Below, piece after piece: positions 47,310 to 57,340 of a stretch of 64,000 nt of DNA. The position numbers and the translations under genes are program-made. The notes below the pieces were generated by a model. The model ran no database searches and was not told where the DNA came from. It saw only the letters and a program-made list of their open reading frames with translations. Within the stretch, counting starts at the first letter, position 1. Each line of letters begins with the position of its first letter. Origin of the DNA: Methylococcales bacterium (GTDB taxonomy: Bacteria > Pseudomonadota > Gammaproteobacteria > Methylococcales > Methylomonadaceae); the NCBI GenBank assembly GCA_030949405.1, contig JAUZSN010000002.1, positions 558,001-622,000 on the forward strand, in the 5' to 3' direction.

Positions 47310-47798
47310 ATGCAATCACCTCATTGGATAGTTAAAACCCATCAGTTTCTTTTAAAAATTGAAGTGGCTATTACGGTTGGCTTATTGTTATCGATGATAA
47401 TGATCGCAACCTTACAAATTATTATGCGTAATTTTTGGGGCGTAGGGATTTTATGGGGGGAGTCCTATGTTCGGATTGCTGTTTTATGGCTTGCATTTTT
47501 CGGTGCGACGCTGGCTTGTCGCCATCATCGTCACCTTGCCATTGATGTTTTGATTAATAAACTAACTCCCTCCATTCAACGTTGGGTTAATCGTTTTAAT
47601 GATTTATTTAGCGGCCTTATTTGTTTTGTTGTGAGTTATCACAGCAGTCTATTAATCTATTCTGATTACCAAGATGGAGGAATTGCATTTGCTAGCGTTC
47701 CTAATTGGCTGTGTGAAATCATTATTCCTTTTGCTTTCGCGCTTATGGGAAGTCGTTACCTATTAACGAGCTGCTTTGATTTACGTCCAAAAATTTAA
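47310..47798 (+). CDS. TRAP transporter small permease (DctQ-like), orphan
   Basis: 162 residues with four membrane helices, matching DctQ: VAITVGLLLSMIMIATLQII, RNFWGVGILWGESYVRIAVL, LAFFGATLACRHHRHLAIDV and the final helices. DctQ works with the large permease DctM and a binding protein DctP to import carboxylates or related anions. Neither is in the window on either side, since a convergent gene follows, so the partner genes would have to be elsewhere or lost. Confidence 0.85.
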   Translation: MQSPHWIVKTHQFLLKIEVAITVGLLLSMIMIATLQIIMRNFWGVGILWGESYVRIAVLWLAFFGATLACRHHRHLAIDVLINKLTPSIQRWVNRFNDLFSGLICFVVSYHSSLLIYSDYQDGGIAFASVPNWLCEIIIPFAFALMGSRYLLTSCFDLRPKI

Positions 47799-47813
47799 TA
47801 ACACTTAAGTGCC

Positions 47814-49446
47814 TTATTCATCATTAGACGGATATGCTAACTCAACTAAAATAATACCCGAGGTTGAATGCAGCTCCTTAACGACGAGTCCTTGGTTTTT
47901 TTCTTTGTTTTTATAAATGTAAATTTGATCGCCTGCTTTAAAACATCCCATTGAAAAAATTAAGGTATCGGCTTGCTCTAACGCTTTAATCCCTGGAATA
48001 AAAATAGCCCATGTAGAACGTTCTTTGTCATGTAAATGACAAATATAAACAATTTCAGATTCAAAGCCAATAACTTCGGCACCAAAGCGAAAACTATCCC
48101 CCTGTTCTCATTGCAATTCGACGAATAAGGGCGATCTCTAAGCGGGTTTTATCCGCCGAAATAATACCAAAAACATCCCCTATTTTAGCTTTAAGCTTGG
48201 TATTAGAATCACTCCAGTAAACAGAATAGCCTTTTGCTGAACTATCAAAAATATGTATTTTTTTAACATTTATTTCGTTTATTTCTTTGGTATTATAAGT
48301 ACTTGGAGGCTGCCATGAATCGTCGTCATGATCAGAATTCAGTGATTCAATATGCTTATTTTTAATATAGAGTTTTAATTCTTCTGAGGCAATTTTTGCT
48401 TTTTGAATGTCATTTTTAGGTTCAAGCCCATCCGTAAGGGGTCGTTCTTTGTAACGTAAAAAGTTAACAATATCATCGAAGCCAATAATTCCTAACATTT
48501 GATGACCATCATCTAAGCGCGTATATTTTCTTTTTTGCCCTAATCCCAATGTTTTTATGACCCGTAAAAACAGAGCGGTATTAATTGATTTTAAGGTACC
48601 GCTCCATGACATTCCTTTTTTAAGTTTATCGTAAATTTCATGGGCAATATCAACGGTTGAAAAATAACGACAGGTTTCAATCAAATTAGCCTCATGATAA
48701 TCCGTACAGTTAACGGGGGGATTATCCGTTTCTAAATCAAAAACAAAAACAGTGTGTTCTTTATCCGCTTTTACCTTAATAACAATATTTTCACAAACCA
48801 TATCCAGAAAATAAAAAATAGTTTGCATATCGCGTGCGCGAAACTGATTGGTGTCACAGGCTTGAAAGATAAATATTTTGTTAAAAATAGTTTCAGGTGT
48901 TATATCATTTAATTGTTTAACGGGGACTTTTAAAAGGTTTCTTTTTTCGGCAATATGAAACATTTCATAAATATCACGCCAAAAACCATCCGTCGGTAAT
49001 GAATAAATGGCCGCAATATGTAATTGGGCTTGTCGTTTTGCTTGCAGAGCAACAACGAATGCAAATGCGGCATCTTGTTTGACCTGTGTATCTTCTGCGG
49101 CAATAAAAAAGCCTTCACTGAGCAGTAAATAATTCCAGGTAACGGCTTCGGCATAGATTCTTTCGTCAACTGTTAAGGGAAACCCAACATCCCAACAAAC
49201 ACCTTCAAGATCATTGATATATTTTTTTAAATAATCCGCAATAATACATAAAAAAGTAATGCGCTTTTTAGAGCTTATATTTGCTATATTTAAGGCTTGT
49301 AATAAGCGTAATAATTCTAAACACGCCGTTTTACTGTCCTGTTCTAACCGAGTGTTTAACCATTCGAGTAATAACTTTTTTTCTAATTTAAAAGGTATTT
49401 TAATATTATTATTTTCGGGAATAGCTCTAAATTTTGAATTATTCAT
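47814..49446 (-). pseudogene. Paralogue of the 532-residue protein, frameshifted at a G5 run
   Basis: The main frame (48094-49446, 450 residues) ends ALIRRIAMRTGG just after a run of five G (about 48101-48105). With one G fewer the frame goes on MRTG-DSFRFGAEVIGFESEI and ends AYPSNDE at 47814, about 545 residues in all. This extended C-terminus aligns by pattern with GVIEKISMPKRKKNQLDFEI...IIIESYLLKEGDVIQL of the 532-residue protein at 35.6 kb. The helical N-terminal part also corresponds. It could be a decayed gene, a phase-variable gene or a sequencing error. Function unknown. Confidence 0.72.
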
Positions 49447-49473
49447 AAATAACCTCTGATCTTAATTTAACGT

Positions 49474-50280
49474 TTAAATTGAAAGGAATGGATTAAATAG
49501 CCAGAGTAAAAAAATACCTAATGCAAACCGATAATAGACAAATGGCATCATTCCTACTTTATTTAAAAATTTCAAAAACCAAGCAATACTTAAATAAGCA
49601 ACCAACGCGGATATACACGCGCCAATGGCCATAAATTCCCAATTAACAGGCTCTATAGTCTGATAAAGTTCATACGATTTAAGCATACCTGCGAGACTAA
49701 TAACAGGGATAGATAATAAAAACGAGAACCGTGCTGCATGTTCACGTTTTAGGCCTGTTAATAACCCCGCTGTAATGGTAATGCCTGAACGTGATGTCCC
49801 TGGAATTAAGGCAATGGCTTGAAAGAGTCCCACTACAATAGCATCCATTAAGGTAATCGTATCCCGCTTTTCCGTGGCTTTTTTTTCTGCAAACCATAAT
49901 AGGATTGCAAAAATGATGGTTGCAATCGCCACAACGATAGGCGATCGAATCATTTCTTCGACGCTATCAGGTAAGGAAATACCCACCAGTCCGACGGGAA
50001 TGGTGCCTAATAAAACGTACCACGCGAGTTTAGAATCCTCATTTGATTCCCCGCCACAGAGTGACTTTCCCCAAGATTGGCTTATTTGTATTAAATCACG
50101 GCGATAAAAAATAATAACGGCGGTTAAGGTTCCTATATGTACGGCTACATCAAATGCAAGCCCTTGGTCTTCCCAGCCGACTAATATCGGTAATAGCATT
50201 AAATGAGCTGAGCTTGAAATAGGTAAAAACTCGGTTAACCCTTGCAATATTGCTAATGCAATCGCTTGTATAATATCCAT
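49474..50280 (-). CDS. uppP: Undecaprenyl-diphosphatase
   Basis: Recycles the lipid carrier C55-PP to C55-P for peptidoglycan synthesis; BacA-type membrane enzyme. 268 residues, about eight helices. The two signature regions are QGLTEFLPISSSAHLMLLP (with the catalytic glutamate and serines) and IPGTSRSGITITAGLLTG. It is the last gene of a minus-strand run ispD-ispF-truD-uppP with 18-bp and shorter gaps. Confidence 0.95.
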   Translation of the reverse strand: MDIIQAIALAILQGLTEFLPISSSAHLMLLPILVGWEDQGLAFDVAVHIGTLTAVIIFYRRDLIQISQSWGKSLCGGESNEDSKLAWYVLLGTIPVGLVGISLPDSVEEMIRSPIVVAIATIIFAILLWFAEKKATEKRDTITLMDAIVVGLFQAIALIPGTSRSGITITAGLLTGLKREHAARFSFLLSIPVISLAGMLKSYELYQTIEPVNWEFMAIGACISALVAYLSIAWFLKFLNKVGMMPFVYYRFALGIFLLWLFNPFLSI

Positions 50281-50297
50281 GAAGATTCACTTGAAGA

Positions 50298-51323
50298 TTA
50301 AAAATTAATGATTTCTCTTAACAAAGCGGTTGCATAACCACCTGCGGGTAAAAAGAAACGGAGTTGTAGTTGTTCGGGGGTTAAAAATTGCCATTGTAAG
50401 TTTTGAGGAATGACACGTAAGACACGGCGATCACTTTCAAGGTCAAACTTAACCAATCCTGTGGTTAATGCGTCATAAGGGGTTAGAAGGTTCATTTCAT
50501 TCGCTAAAACTTCCCCTTTTCCATATAAACAGCCTGTAGGGTGAAGGATGCCTTGGCTAATGCGTTGTTTGAGTTCATCATCTAACGCGGTGACTTTAAA
50601 ATAACTATTGGAGTCTGCAAACATTAAAATATCGTCTTCAAGCGCGGAATCCCAGCTATTATTTTCAACCCGATGGCTAAGAATCTGATTAAATAAATAA
50701 GAGCGGGCAGCGGATAAATAAATACCTCGTTGTGGGCGTTTAATTTTTCGTGTTCCTGCAAATAACGCCAATACGGTATCAATATTTTTCCCTTGCAAAC
50801 CAAAACGCTGTGACCCAAAATAATTAGGGAAACCTAGCATTTTTATTTGATTCAGTTGTCGCTGACACGCCTCACGATCCCCTGAGAAATCACGAATTAA
50901 TAGCTGAAATTGATTTCCTGTTAAAACCCCCCGCTTAAGCTTTCGTGTATGGCGCGTGCTTTGAAGGACTTTAATGGTTTCGGTTTCCACTTCAGACCAA
51001 TCAGGCGTGGCTTTACCAGGTAACCAGACACTAAACCACTGTGTCGTGAGTCCATGACGATCTTTTAAGCCTGCAACCCCAATATCACGTTGCCTAACCT
51101 TCGCAACTCGGGCTAATACGCGGGCAACATAGTCTGTATTTTCACCTTGTTTTTGAATCTGAACAAAAACATGTTCACCCGTGCCATCCGCTTCAAAAGG
51201 TAACTGTTCTTCAACAATAAAATCATCGGGCTGCGTTTTAATGACGCCGGTTGATGCAGGTGAGCCATAAGCATAACTCCATTGCGGCAGCGTCAATAAC
51301 TCAGTCAAGAGGGGATGACTCAA
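50298..51323 (-). CDS. truD: tRNA pseudouridine(13) synthase
   Basis: 341 residues, standard length. The catalytic aspartate lies in [21 protein letters not shown]; other TruD features are [65 protein letters not shown] and the final [18 protein letters not shown]. The first 23 bases overlap the end of ispF, so they are translationally coupled, the conserved ispD-ispF-truD order of gammaproteobacteria. Confidence 0.96.
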   Translation of the reverse strand: MSHPLLTELLTLPQWSYAYGSPASTGVIKTQPDDFIVEEQLPFEADGTGEHVFVQIQKQGENTDYVARVLARVAKVRQRDIGVAGLKDRHGLTTQWFSVWLPGKATPDWSEVETETIKVLQSTRHTRKLKRGVLTGNQFQLLIRDFSGDREACQRQLNQIKMLGFPNYFGSQRFGLQGKNIDTVLALFAGTRKIKRPQRGIYLSAARSYLFNQILSHRVENNSWDSALEDDILMFADSNSYFKVTALDDELKQRISQGILHPTGCLYGKGEVLANEMNLLTPYDALTTGLVKFDLESDRRVLRVIPQNLQWQFLTPEQLQLRFFLPAGGYATALLREIINF

Positions 51324-51786
51324 TCAAAACAACGGCATGAACAGCAATGCCTTCTTTACGGCCTTCAAAGCCTAATTTTTCAGTGGTTGTCGCTTTCACA
51401 TTAATTCTATCGACGGTGGTTTTTAAATCAACCGCAATATTCTCACACATAGCAACAATATGAGGGGACATCTTAGGGGCTTGTGCAACAATAGTGATGT
51501 CGGCATTATTCAGATGATAGCCTTTTTCATTAACTATTTTATAGACATGGCGTAAAAGGACGCGACTATCAGCCCCCTTAAAATTAGGATCCGTATCAGG
51601 AAAGTGTTGACCAATATCCCCTAAAGCCGCCGCGCCTAATAAAGCATCCGCTAAGGCATGTAAAACAACGTCACCATCGGAGTGAGCCTCAAGTCCCTTT
51701 TCATAAGGAATCGTGACTCCGCCTAAAATAATTTCATCACCGTGTTTGAAACGATGGACATCATACCCTTGACCTATTCTAATCAC
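51301..51786 (-). CDS. ispF: 2-C-methyl-D-erythritol 2,4-cyclodiphosphate synthase
   Basis: Fifth step of the MEP isoprenoid pathway. 161 residues. The zinc site [20 protein letters not shown] (Asp and His) and the [34 protein letters not shown] block are complete, and the C-terminal [19 protein letters not shown] motif is present. It overlaps ispD by 8 bp and truD by 23 bp. Confidence 0.97.
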   Translation of the reverse strand: MIRIGQGYDVHRFKHGDEIILGGVTIPYEKGLEAHSDGDVVLHALADALLGAAALGDIGQHFPDTDPNFKGADSRVLLRHVYKIVNEKGYHLNNADITIVAQAPKMSPHIVAMCENIAVDLKTTVDRINVKATTTEKLGFEGRKEGIAVHAVVLIESSPLD

Positions 51787-52480
51787 GTTGATTCTCCAAA
51801 TAAAATTGTGCTAAAGCTAAATCTTCAGGGCGCGTAATTTTAATATTTTCAGTCGAACCTTCCACTATTTTAACCACGCCCCCTGTAAGTTCGATGGCAC
51901 TGGCTTCATCAGTTATGGCAGGGTTTCCAATCGTTTGTGTTAAGGATTTTTTTAAAACCCCGTACCGAAACATTTGAGGGGTTAAGGCGCGCCAGATAGT
52001 CCGTCTATCAACACTCTTTTGAATCACATCGCCGTCAACTTGTTTTAAGGTATCATGGGAAGCCAACGCTAAAATTCCACCACACGCTTCATTTTGTAGT
52101 GATTTAAGTAACTGGTGTATCTCTTTTGAACTCACACACGGACGGGCGGCATCGTGAACGAGTACCCAATCATCATCCACCGCTTTATTTTCTAATGCAC
52201 TTAAGGCGGATAACACTGAATCGGCTCGTTCTTTACCGCCTTTGGCTCGAATTATTTGGGGATGTTTTGCTATTTTTAAGGCTGGCCAATACGTGTCACC
52301 GTCTGAAATCGCCACGGCAATGGCAGAAAAAACATCCGTACTTAAAAGCTGCAATAACGTTTGCTCAATCACCGTTTTATCGAGTAAGGGTAAATATTGT
52401 TTAGGTTTATCCGCTTGCATTCGCTTACCAACCCCTGCGGCGGGAACGACAGCGTAATAATTTGTGTTAGTCATGCTCAT
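51779..52480 (-). CDS. ispD: 2-C-methyl-D-erythritol 4-phosphate cytidylyltransferase
   Basis: Third step of the MEP pathway, making CDP-methylerythritol. 233 residues. N-terminal signature [22 protein letters not shown], then [13 protein letters not shown] and [16 protein letters not shown], and the C-terminal [18 protein letters not shown] 52480 or 52474 could be the start. In many relatives ispD follows ftsB, but here ftsB lies 25 kb away. Confidence 0.96.
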   Translation of the reverse strand: MSMTNTNYYAVVPAAGVGKRMQADKPKQYLPLLDKTVIEQTLLQLLSTDVFSAIAVAISDGDTYWPALKIAKHPQIIRAKGGKERADSVLSALSALENKAVDDDWVLVHDAARPCVSSKEIHQLLKSLQNEACGGILALASHDTLKQVDGDVIQKSVDRRTIWRALTPQMFRYGVLKKSLTQTIGNPAITDEASAIELTGGVVKIVEGSTENIKITRPEDLALAQFYLENQRD

Positions 52481-52901
52481 TATTTTTGAGTTTATAATTG
52501 AAAAAATCGATTAGAATTGGGTTAAAAATAATTATCAATTGTTTTTTAACATCGACCCATTCGTTTAAATCAAGCGGGCAAAGTAATTCTTTGATTGGTA
52601 TAAGACAAACGGTGTAACGAGCGGAATAATAACAATACTCAAGGAACTTAGTCCAGTCTTATGTTTACAGATAATGAATCGTTAAGCAGGGGCATGAAAC
52701 TGTTTGAACAAACAGCGGTACCTTTTCGACAGGCAAAAAAAATGCGGCTAAATAGCCGCAAAAGAGAGTAATTTAAGGAGATATAAAAACACTAGCTTTC
52801 TTTAGGAGGGAAGAGCTTTTGCTTGAAGTTGTGTCTAGTTTACGGACTCTTTATTGTGTTGGGAATGTGGTAAATTGTCACATGTGGCAAACTGTCGCAG
52901 T
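52481..52901. other. Intergenic stretch between ispD and rsmA
   Basis: It has a strong hairpin at 52735-52760, an imperfect 17-bp tandem pair at 52867-52900 and a possible 36-codon plus-strand frame at 52660-52770 (MFTDNESLSRGMKLFEQTAV...) without a good ribosome site. No confident gene. Confidence 0.5.
52735..52760 (-). terminator. Terminator for the pdxA-rsmA unit
   Basis: On the minus strand it reads GCGGCTATTTAGCCGC followed by ATTTTTTTT: a 7-bp GC-rich stem with a small loop and a T-run. It lies about 140 bp after the rsmA stop. Confidence 0.75.
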
Positions 52902-53690
52902 TTATTCGCTAATTTCATTAAAAAAATTGGCTAGTTTTGCAAAGTCCTCTAAACCCACTTCTTCGGCCCGCACTTTAGGATCAATCCCTAACTGTTTTAT
53001 TTGATCTTCATTTAAATGTTTTTTAAGCGAATTTCTAATCGTTTTACGTCGCTGAGAAAAGGCCGCTGTAACGATTGTATTTAAAGTCTTTCGTTCATTA
53101 AGGGTAACAGGGGCGGTAGAATGTGGAATTAAACGGACAATGGCCGAGTTTACTTTCGGAATAGGTTTGAAACTTTCTGGCGGAACATCAAATAAATGCT
53201 CACTTGCACAGTAATAATTCATCATCACCGTCAAACGCCCGTATTTTTTACTGCCAGGGACCGCACAAATTCGCTCAACCACTTCTTTTTGTAACATGAA
53301 GTGCATATCCGCAATTGAATGAGCATTACTCAGTAAATGAAATAAAAGCGGGGTAGAAATGTTGTACGGTAAATTCCCAATGATACGAAGTTTTTCATCG
53401 GAATTAACCAAGGCTTGAAAGTCAAACTTAAGCGCGTCCGCACTATGAATTGTTAGCTGAGGATGTGGCTCAAATTTTTGGGTGAGCAAGGTAACCAAAT
53501 CTCTATCGAGTTCAACAACATCCAGTGTTACCCCCGTTTCTAATAAAGGGTGCGTTAAGGCTCCCTGTCCTGGGCCTATTTCAACCCAATGTTGACCTTT
53601 TTGGGCTTGAATAGAGGCAATTATTTGATAAATAATGCCGTGATCTTCAAGAAAATTTTGTCCAAATCGTTTACGTGCTTGATGTGCCAT
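52902..53690 (-). CDS. rsmA: 16S rRNA (adenine(1518)-N(6)/adenine(1519)-N(6))-dimethyltransferase
   Basis: Dimethylates the two adjacent adenosines near the 3' end of 16S rRNA (KsgA). 262 residues. Motifs: RKRFGQNFLEDHGII, SAM-binding VEIGPGQGALTHPLL, the catalytic NLPYNIS (motif IV), and KPIPKVNSAIVRLIPH. The C-terminal KVRAEEVGLEDFAKLANFF is characteristic. It starts 2 bp after pdxA, the usual pdxA-rsmA pair. Confidence 0.97.
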   Translation of the reverse strand: MAHQARKRFGQNFLEDHGIIYQIIASIQAQKGQHWVEIGPGQGALTHPLLETGVTLDVVELDRDLVTLLTQKFEPHPQLTIHSADALKFDFQALVNSDEKLRIIGNLPYNISTPLLFHLLSNAHSIADMHFMLQKEVVERICAVPGSKKYGRLTVMMNYYCASEHLFDVPPESFKPIPKVNSAIVRLIPHSTAPVTLNERKTLNTIVTAAFSQRRKTIRNSLKKHLNEDQIKQLGIDPKVRAEEVGLEDFAKLANFFNEISE

Positions 53691-53692
53691 AA

Positions 53693-54700
53693 TTAAAATA
53701 AAAGTGTGTTACTACTAACAATATCTAATGCGGTGGTGATGGCAAGCTCTAAACTGCCATAATTTGCAGTGCCTGTGCCTGCAAGCTCTAATGCCGTGCC
53801 ATGATCGACGGATGTTCGGATTAAGGGGAGACCTAAGGTAATATTAACCGCCTTTCCAAAGCCTAAATATTTTAAAACGGGTAACCCCTGATCGTGATAC
53901 ATAGCCAAAACCGCATCGGCATTATCTAAATATTTCGGGGTAAAAACCGTATCTGCGGCTAAAGGGCCTTGTATATTAAAGCCTTCCTCTCGAAATTTAT
54001 CCAACACAGGCGTAATGGTGTTAATTTCTTCTGAGCCTAAATGCCCGTCTTCGCCTGCATGAGGATTAAGCCCACAAACCAGTATAGTCGGTTTACTTAT
54101 CCCAAAACGCTGTCTTAAATCCCGTTCCAGCACCTGAATAATGGTGGTTAAACTTTTTTTGGTAATTGCTTTGGATACTTTAGTTAACGGTAAATGAGTC
54201 GTTGCTAAGGCAACTTTTAACCCCTTCGTTGCTAGCATCATGACAGGTGTTCCCCCGCCTGCAATCTTCGCAATGTATTCCGTGTGTCCTGTAAATTTTA
54301 ACCGTGCTTCATTAATAATGCCCTTATGAACAGGGGCGGTTACCATCGCAGCAAATAAGCCATCTAAACAGCCTTGGGTTGCTAAACGGATGGTTTCTAA
54401 TACATAACGGCTATTGTTTTTATCAAGTTGCTGACAGACAACGGGTTTTTTTAAGGGGGTAGGGAAAACGGTGATTATCCCTGCTTGTTGCGGTTTAGCA
54501 GGAGCCAGGGGATCAAAATTATTAATTGTTAACGGTAAATTAAGTATTTTTGCACGTGATGCCAGCATATCAGGATCAGCAATAATCACTAACTCACACA
54601 CTTGCGGATGCTGGGCTAATTGAATACACAAATCAGGTCCAATACCTGCAGGTTCTCCTGCTGTTAAGGCAATTCGTTGAACAGGTTTTGATGAGGTCAT
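53693..54700 (-). CDS. pdxA: 4-hydroxythreonine-4-phosphate dehydrogenase
   Basis: Pyridoxal 5'-phosphate synthesis, DXP-dependent route. 335 residues. Signature regions are ALTAGEPAGIGPDLC, VTAPVHKGIINEARLKFTGHTEY with metal-binding histidine, LVCGLNPHAGEDGHLG, GPLAADTVF, AMYHDQGLPVLKYLGF and INITLGLPLIRTSVDHGTA-like sequence. It leads a two-gene unit with rsmA. A hairpin (aacagggc/gccctgt, 54742-54770) lies in the gap to the divergent argS. Confidence 0.96.
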   Translation of the reverse strand: MTSSKPVQRIALTAGEPAGIGPDLCIQLAQHPQVCELVIIADPDMLASRAKILNLPLTINNFDPLAPAKPQQAGIITVFPTPLKKPVVCQQLDKNNSRYVLETIRLATQGCLDGLFAAMVTAPVHKGIINEARLKFTGHTEYIAKIAGGGTPVMMLATKGLKVALATTHLPLTKVSKAITKKSLTTIIQVLERDLRQRFGISKPTILVCGLNPHAGEDGHLGSEEINTITPVLDKFREEGFNIQGPLAADTVFTPKYLDNADAVLAMYHDQGLPVLKYLGFGKAVNITLGLPLIRTSVDHGTALELAGTGTANYGSLELAITTALDIVSSNTLLF

Positions 54701-54873
54701 CAGTGTTTATCCCTTAAAAATCCACTAGTTTACAGCAGCCTAACAGGGCTGAAAAGAAATAACGCCCTGTAAAGTTAGGATTGAATCATGTTTTTAGCTT
54801 GTACCTTATAGCTAATCCTTAAAAATTCAGGGATAATGCAGAATATTTTGAATCCATTAGATGCTGTGAAATA

Positions 54874-56634
54874 ATGAAACAAACGTTGAAAACACTTGTT
54901 CAGCAAGCTGTTGAAAGTCTTAAAAAAGAGGGGGTTTTAGATAACACACTCACCCCAACGATTACGATTGAACGCGCTCGTGATAATTCACACGGGGATT
55001 TTGCCTCAAATTTAGCTTTGGTATTGGCTAAATCGGCTAAGATTAATCCTAAAACATTAGCCCTACAAATTGTTGATGCACTGCCCCAGCATACTGCAAT
55101 TGTGAATGTTGAAATTGCAGGGCCAGGGTTTATTAATTTTTTTATTCATCCTGACGCTATTTATCAGGTTGTTTCCGAAATTCATCAACAAGGTGAGCAG
55201 TTTGGCTTAAGCAAACTCGGCGCGGGGAAAAAAGTACAAGTTGAATTTGTTTCCGCTAATCCCACTGGGCCTTTACATGTAGGGCATGGACGCGGAGCAG
55301 CTTATGGATCAGCGGTTGCTGATTTATTGGAAGCGGTTGGCTTTGAAGTTGATAGAGAATATTATGTAAATGATGCAGGGCGACAAATGGACATTTTAGC
55401 CGCCAGCATTTGGTTACGTTATTTGGAAGAATGTGGTGAGGTCGTTGTTTTTCCAACGAATGCTTATCGAGGTGACTATATTCGTGAAATTGCCCGAAAA
55501 ATTCATAACAGTGTACAAAATGAATATCGTCATCCTGCTGAATTAGTATTAGAAAGTATTCCGAGTGATGAGCCTGAAGGCGGGGATAAGGACACCCATA
55601 TTGATGCCCTGATTCAACGTGCAAAAACCTTATTGGGTAACGCTCAATATCGAGATATTTTTCAAATAGGGTTAGCGACTATTTTAGAAGATATCAAAGT
55701 TGATTTAAGCGAATTTGGTCTTGATTATCATCACTGGTTTTCTGAGCGCAAGCTCATGGAAGAGGGATTAATTGATGGGGTCATTAGTCAATTAGACGAA
55801 AAGAATTTTCTTTATAAACAAGCGGGAGCCACGTGGTTTAAATCAACTGATTTTGGGGATGATAAAGACCGTGTTGTCACGCGTGATAATGGCGAAACGA
55901 CTTATTTTGCCTCAGACATTGCTTATCACCTTAATAAATTGGAAAGAGGCTATGACCAAATTATTAATATCTGGGGAGCGGATCATCATGGCTATATCCC
56001 ACGAATTAAAGCGGCCTTATTAGCACTGGGGGCGGATGCTGAAAAGCTTACGGTCTTGTTAGTCCAGTTTGCTGTTTTATATCGGGGGAATGAAAAAATG
56101 CCGATGTCTACACGTTCAGGTGAATTTGTTACCTTACGGCAATTACGAAGTGAAGTGGGTAAAGATGCGGCGCGGTTTTTTTATTTGATGCGTCGCTCCG
56201 ATCAGCACATGGATTTTGATTTAAAACTAGCGACCTCTAAAACCAATGAAAACCCTGTGTTTTATGTACAATACGCTCATGCCCGAATATGCAGTGTTTT
56301 ACGTCAGTTAGATGAAAAAAGTTTAGAGCGTGATATAAATTTAGGCATGAAAAGCCTAACCGTCTTAACAGAATCGTATGAAATAACACTTTTAACAACC
56401 TTATCGCGCTACCCAGAAGTCTTAGAAAAAGCCGCCTTAAGTTATGAGCCTCATCAATTAATTCAGTATTGCCGAGAGCTTGCCACTAATTTTCATAGCT
56501 ACTACAACGCGCATCAATTTTTGGTTGATGATGTTAATTTGCGAAATGCGCGGCTCAATTTGATCAGCGCAACTAAACAAGTTCTTAACAATGGTCTAAA
56601 CTTATTAGGTATTCATTCACCTGAGGCGATGTAA
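54874..56634 (+). CDS. argS: Arginyl-tRNA synthetase
   Basis: Class I synthetase, 586 residues. The HIGH motif is HVGH in [19 protein letters not shown]; the KMSKS region is the degenerate [13 protein letters not shown], normal for ArgRS. The N-terminal additional domain ([20 protein letters not shown]) and the C-terminal anticodon-binding DALR-type domain ([15 protein letters not shown]...) are complete. The stop codon is directly followed by the ATG of the SPOR protein gene. Confidence 0.97.
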   Translation: MKQTLKTLVQQAVESLKKEGVLDNTLTPTITIERARDNSHGDFASNLALVLAKSAKINPKTLALQIVDALPQHTAIVNVEIAGPGFINFFIHPDAIYQVVSEIHQQGEQFGLSKLGAGKKVQVEFVSANPTGPLHVGHGRGAAYGSAVADLLEAVGFEVDREYYVNDAGRQMDILAASIWLRYLEECGEVVVFPTNAYRGDYIREIARKIHNSVQNEYRHPAELVLESIPSDEPEGGDKDTHIDALIQRAKTLLGNAQYRDIFQIGLATILEDIKVDLSEFGLDYHHWFSERKLMEEGLIDGVISQLDEKNFLYKQAGATWFKSTDFGDDKDRVVTRDNGETTYFASDIAYHLNKLERGYDQIINIWGADHHGYIPRIKAALLALGADAEKLTVLLVQFAVLYRGNEKMPMSTRSGEFVTLRQLRSEVGKDAARFFYLMRRSDQHMDFDLKLATSKTNENPVFYVQYAHARICSVLRQLDEKSLERDINLGMKSLTVLTESYEITLLTTLSRYPEVLEKAALSYEPHQLIQYCRELATNFHSYYNAHQFLVDDVNLRNARLNLISATKQVLNNGLNLLGIHSPEAM

Positions 56635-57318
56635 ATGCCTAAAGATTATAAAAACCGTAGTTACACTAAAAAACCTAGCCGAGGTAATAAATCCAATAAA
56701 TCACGGTTTAATCGTTTTGACGGACTCTTAATTTTAGCCTTTATTGTTGTGGCCTCCTTGTTTGGGGTCTCCTTTTTGAATCCAGACAGTCCCGATACAA
56801 AAATTTCATTAGACACCTTATTATCAACGAATAATATCAGTGATGCAAAAAATGCTGAATTAAAAATAAAAAAACAGCTACAAAATAAAAACATACAGGC
56901 TTTAGCCGCTAAGGCACAAGCTAAAATTAAACAAAAGGCTGATTCGCCCAGTAAACAAGATAAAATTCCTAAAGAACCTCATTTTGATTTTTATACCATT
57001 TTGCCAAAACTTGAAGTCGTTATTCCTGAATATGAAATTAAAACGCGTATTAGAGAAGAGCAAACAGGGACTTTAAAAAAAGGAGGGCGTTATGTCATGC
57101 AGGCAGGTTCGTTTCGGGATTTTTTAGAAGCCAAAAAACTTCATGTTAAATTAACAGCCTTCGGCGTTGAATCCCATATTGAGCGAGCAATGGTTGGAAA
57201 AGTGGTTTGGCATCGAATTAAAATAGGCCCTTTTTCGGGACTAAGTTCAATAATGGCAATTAAAACGCGTTTACGAAATAATGGCATTGATACCTTGGTG
57301 TTGGAGTTTAAAGGGTAA
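56635..57318 (+). CDS. SPOR-domain membrane protein (FtsN-like)
   Basis: 227 residues: a basic cytosolic N-terminus (first 25), one helix at about 29-47 (GLLILAFIVVASLFGVSFL), a Lys/Gln-rich periplasmic linker and a C-terminal SPOR domain at about 150-225 (GRYVMQAGSFRDFLEAKKLH, VWHRIKIGPFSGLSSIMAIK, NGIDTLVLEF). SPOR domains bind denuded septal glycan. Position immediately after argS is the conserved place of ftsN-like genes in gammaproteobacteria. It is probably the cell-division protein FtsN. Confidence 0.85.
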   Translation: MPKDYKNRSYTKKPSRGNKSNKSRFNRFDGLLILAFIVVASLFGVSFLNPDSPDTKISLDTLLSTNNISDAKNAELKIKKQLQNKNIQALAAKAQAKIKQKADSPSKQDKIPKEPHFDFYTILPKLEVVIPEYEIKTRIREEQTGTLKKGGRYVMQAGSFRDFLEAKKLHVKLTAFGVESHIERAMVGKVVWHRIKIGPFSGLSSIMAIKTRLRNNGIDTLVLEFKG

Positions 57319-57340
57319 GCCCCTCAATTAGGTAAAATTA

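Noticed and set aside
52660-52770. 36-codon frame MFTDNESLSRGMKLFEQTAV...
   Set aside because: Amino-acid composition is reasonable, but there is no well-spaced ribosome site and it runs through the rsmA terminator hairpin; recorded only as a possibility.
52867-52900. Two adjacent 17-bp units, 13 of 17 bases equal
   Set aside because: Only two imperfect copies next to the rsmA stop; could be chance.
55256-55624. 122-codon minus-strand frame in argS
   Set aside because: His/Gln-rich antisense shadow of the argS gene.
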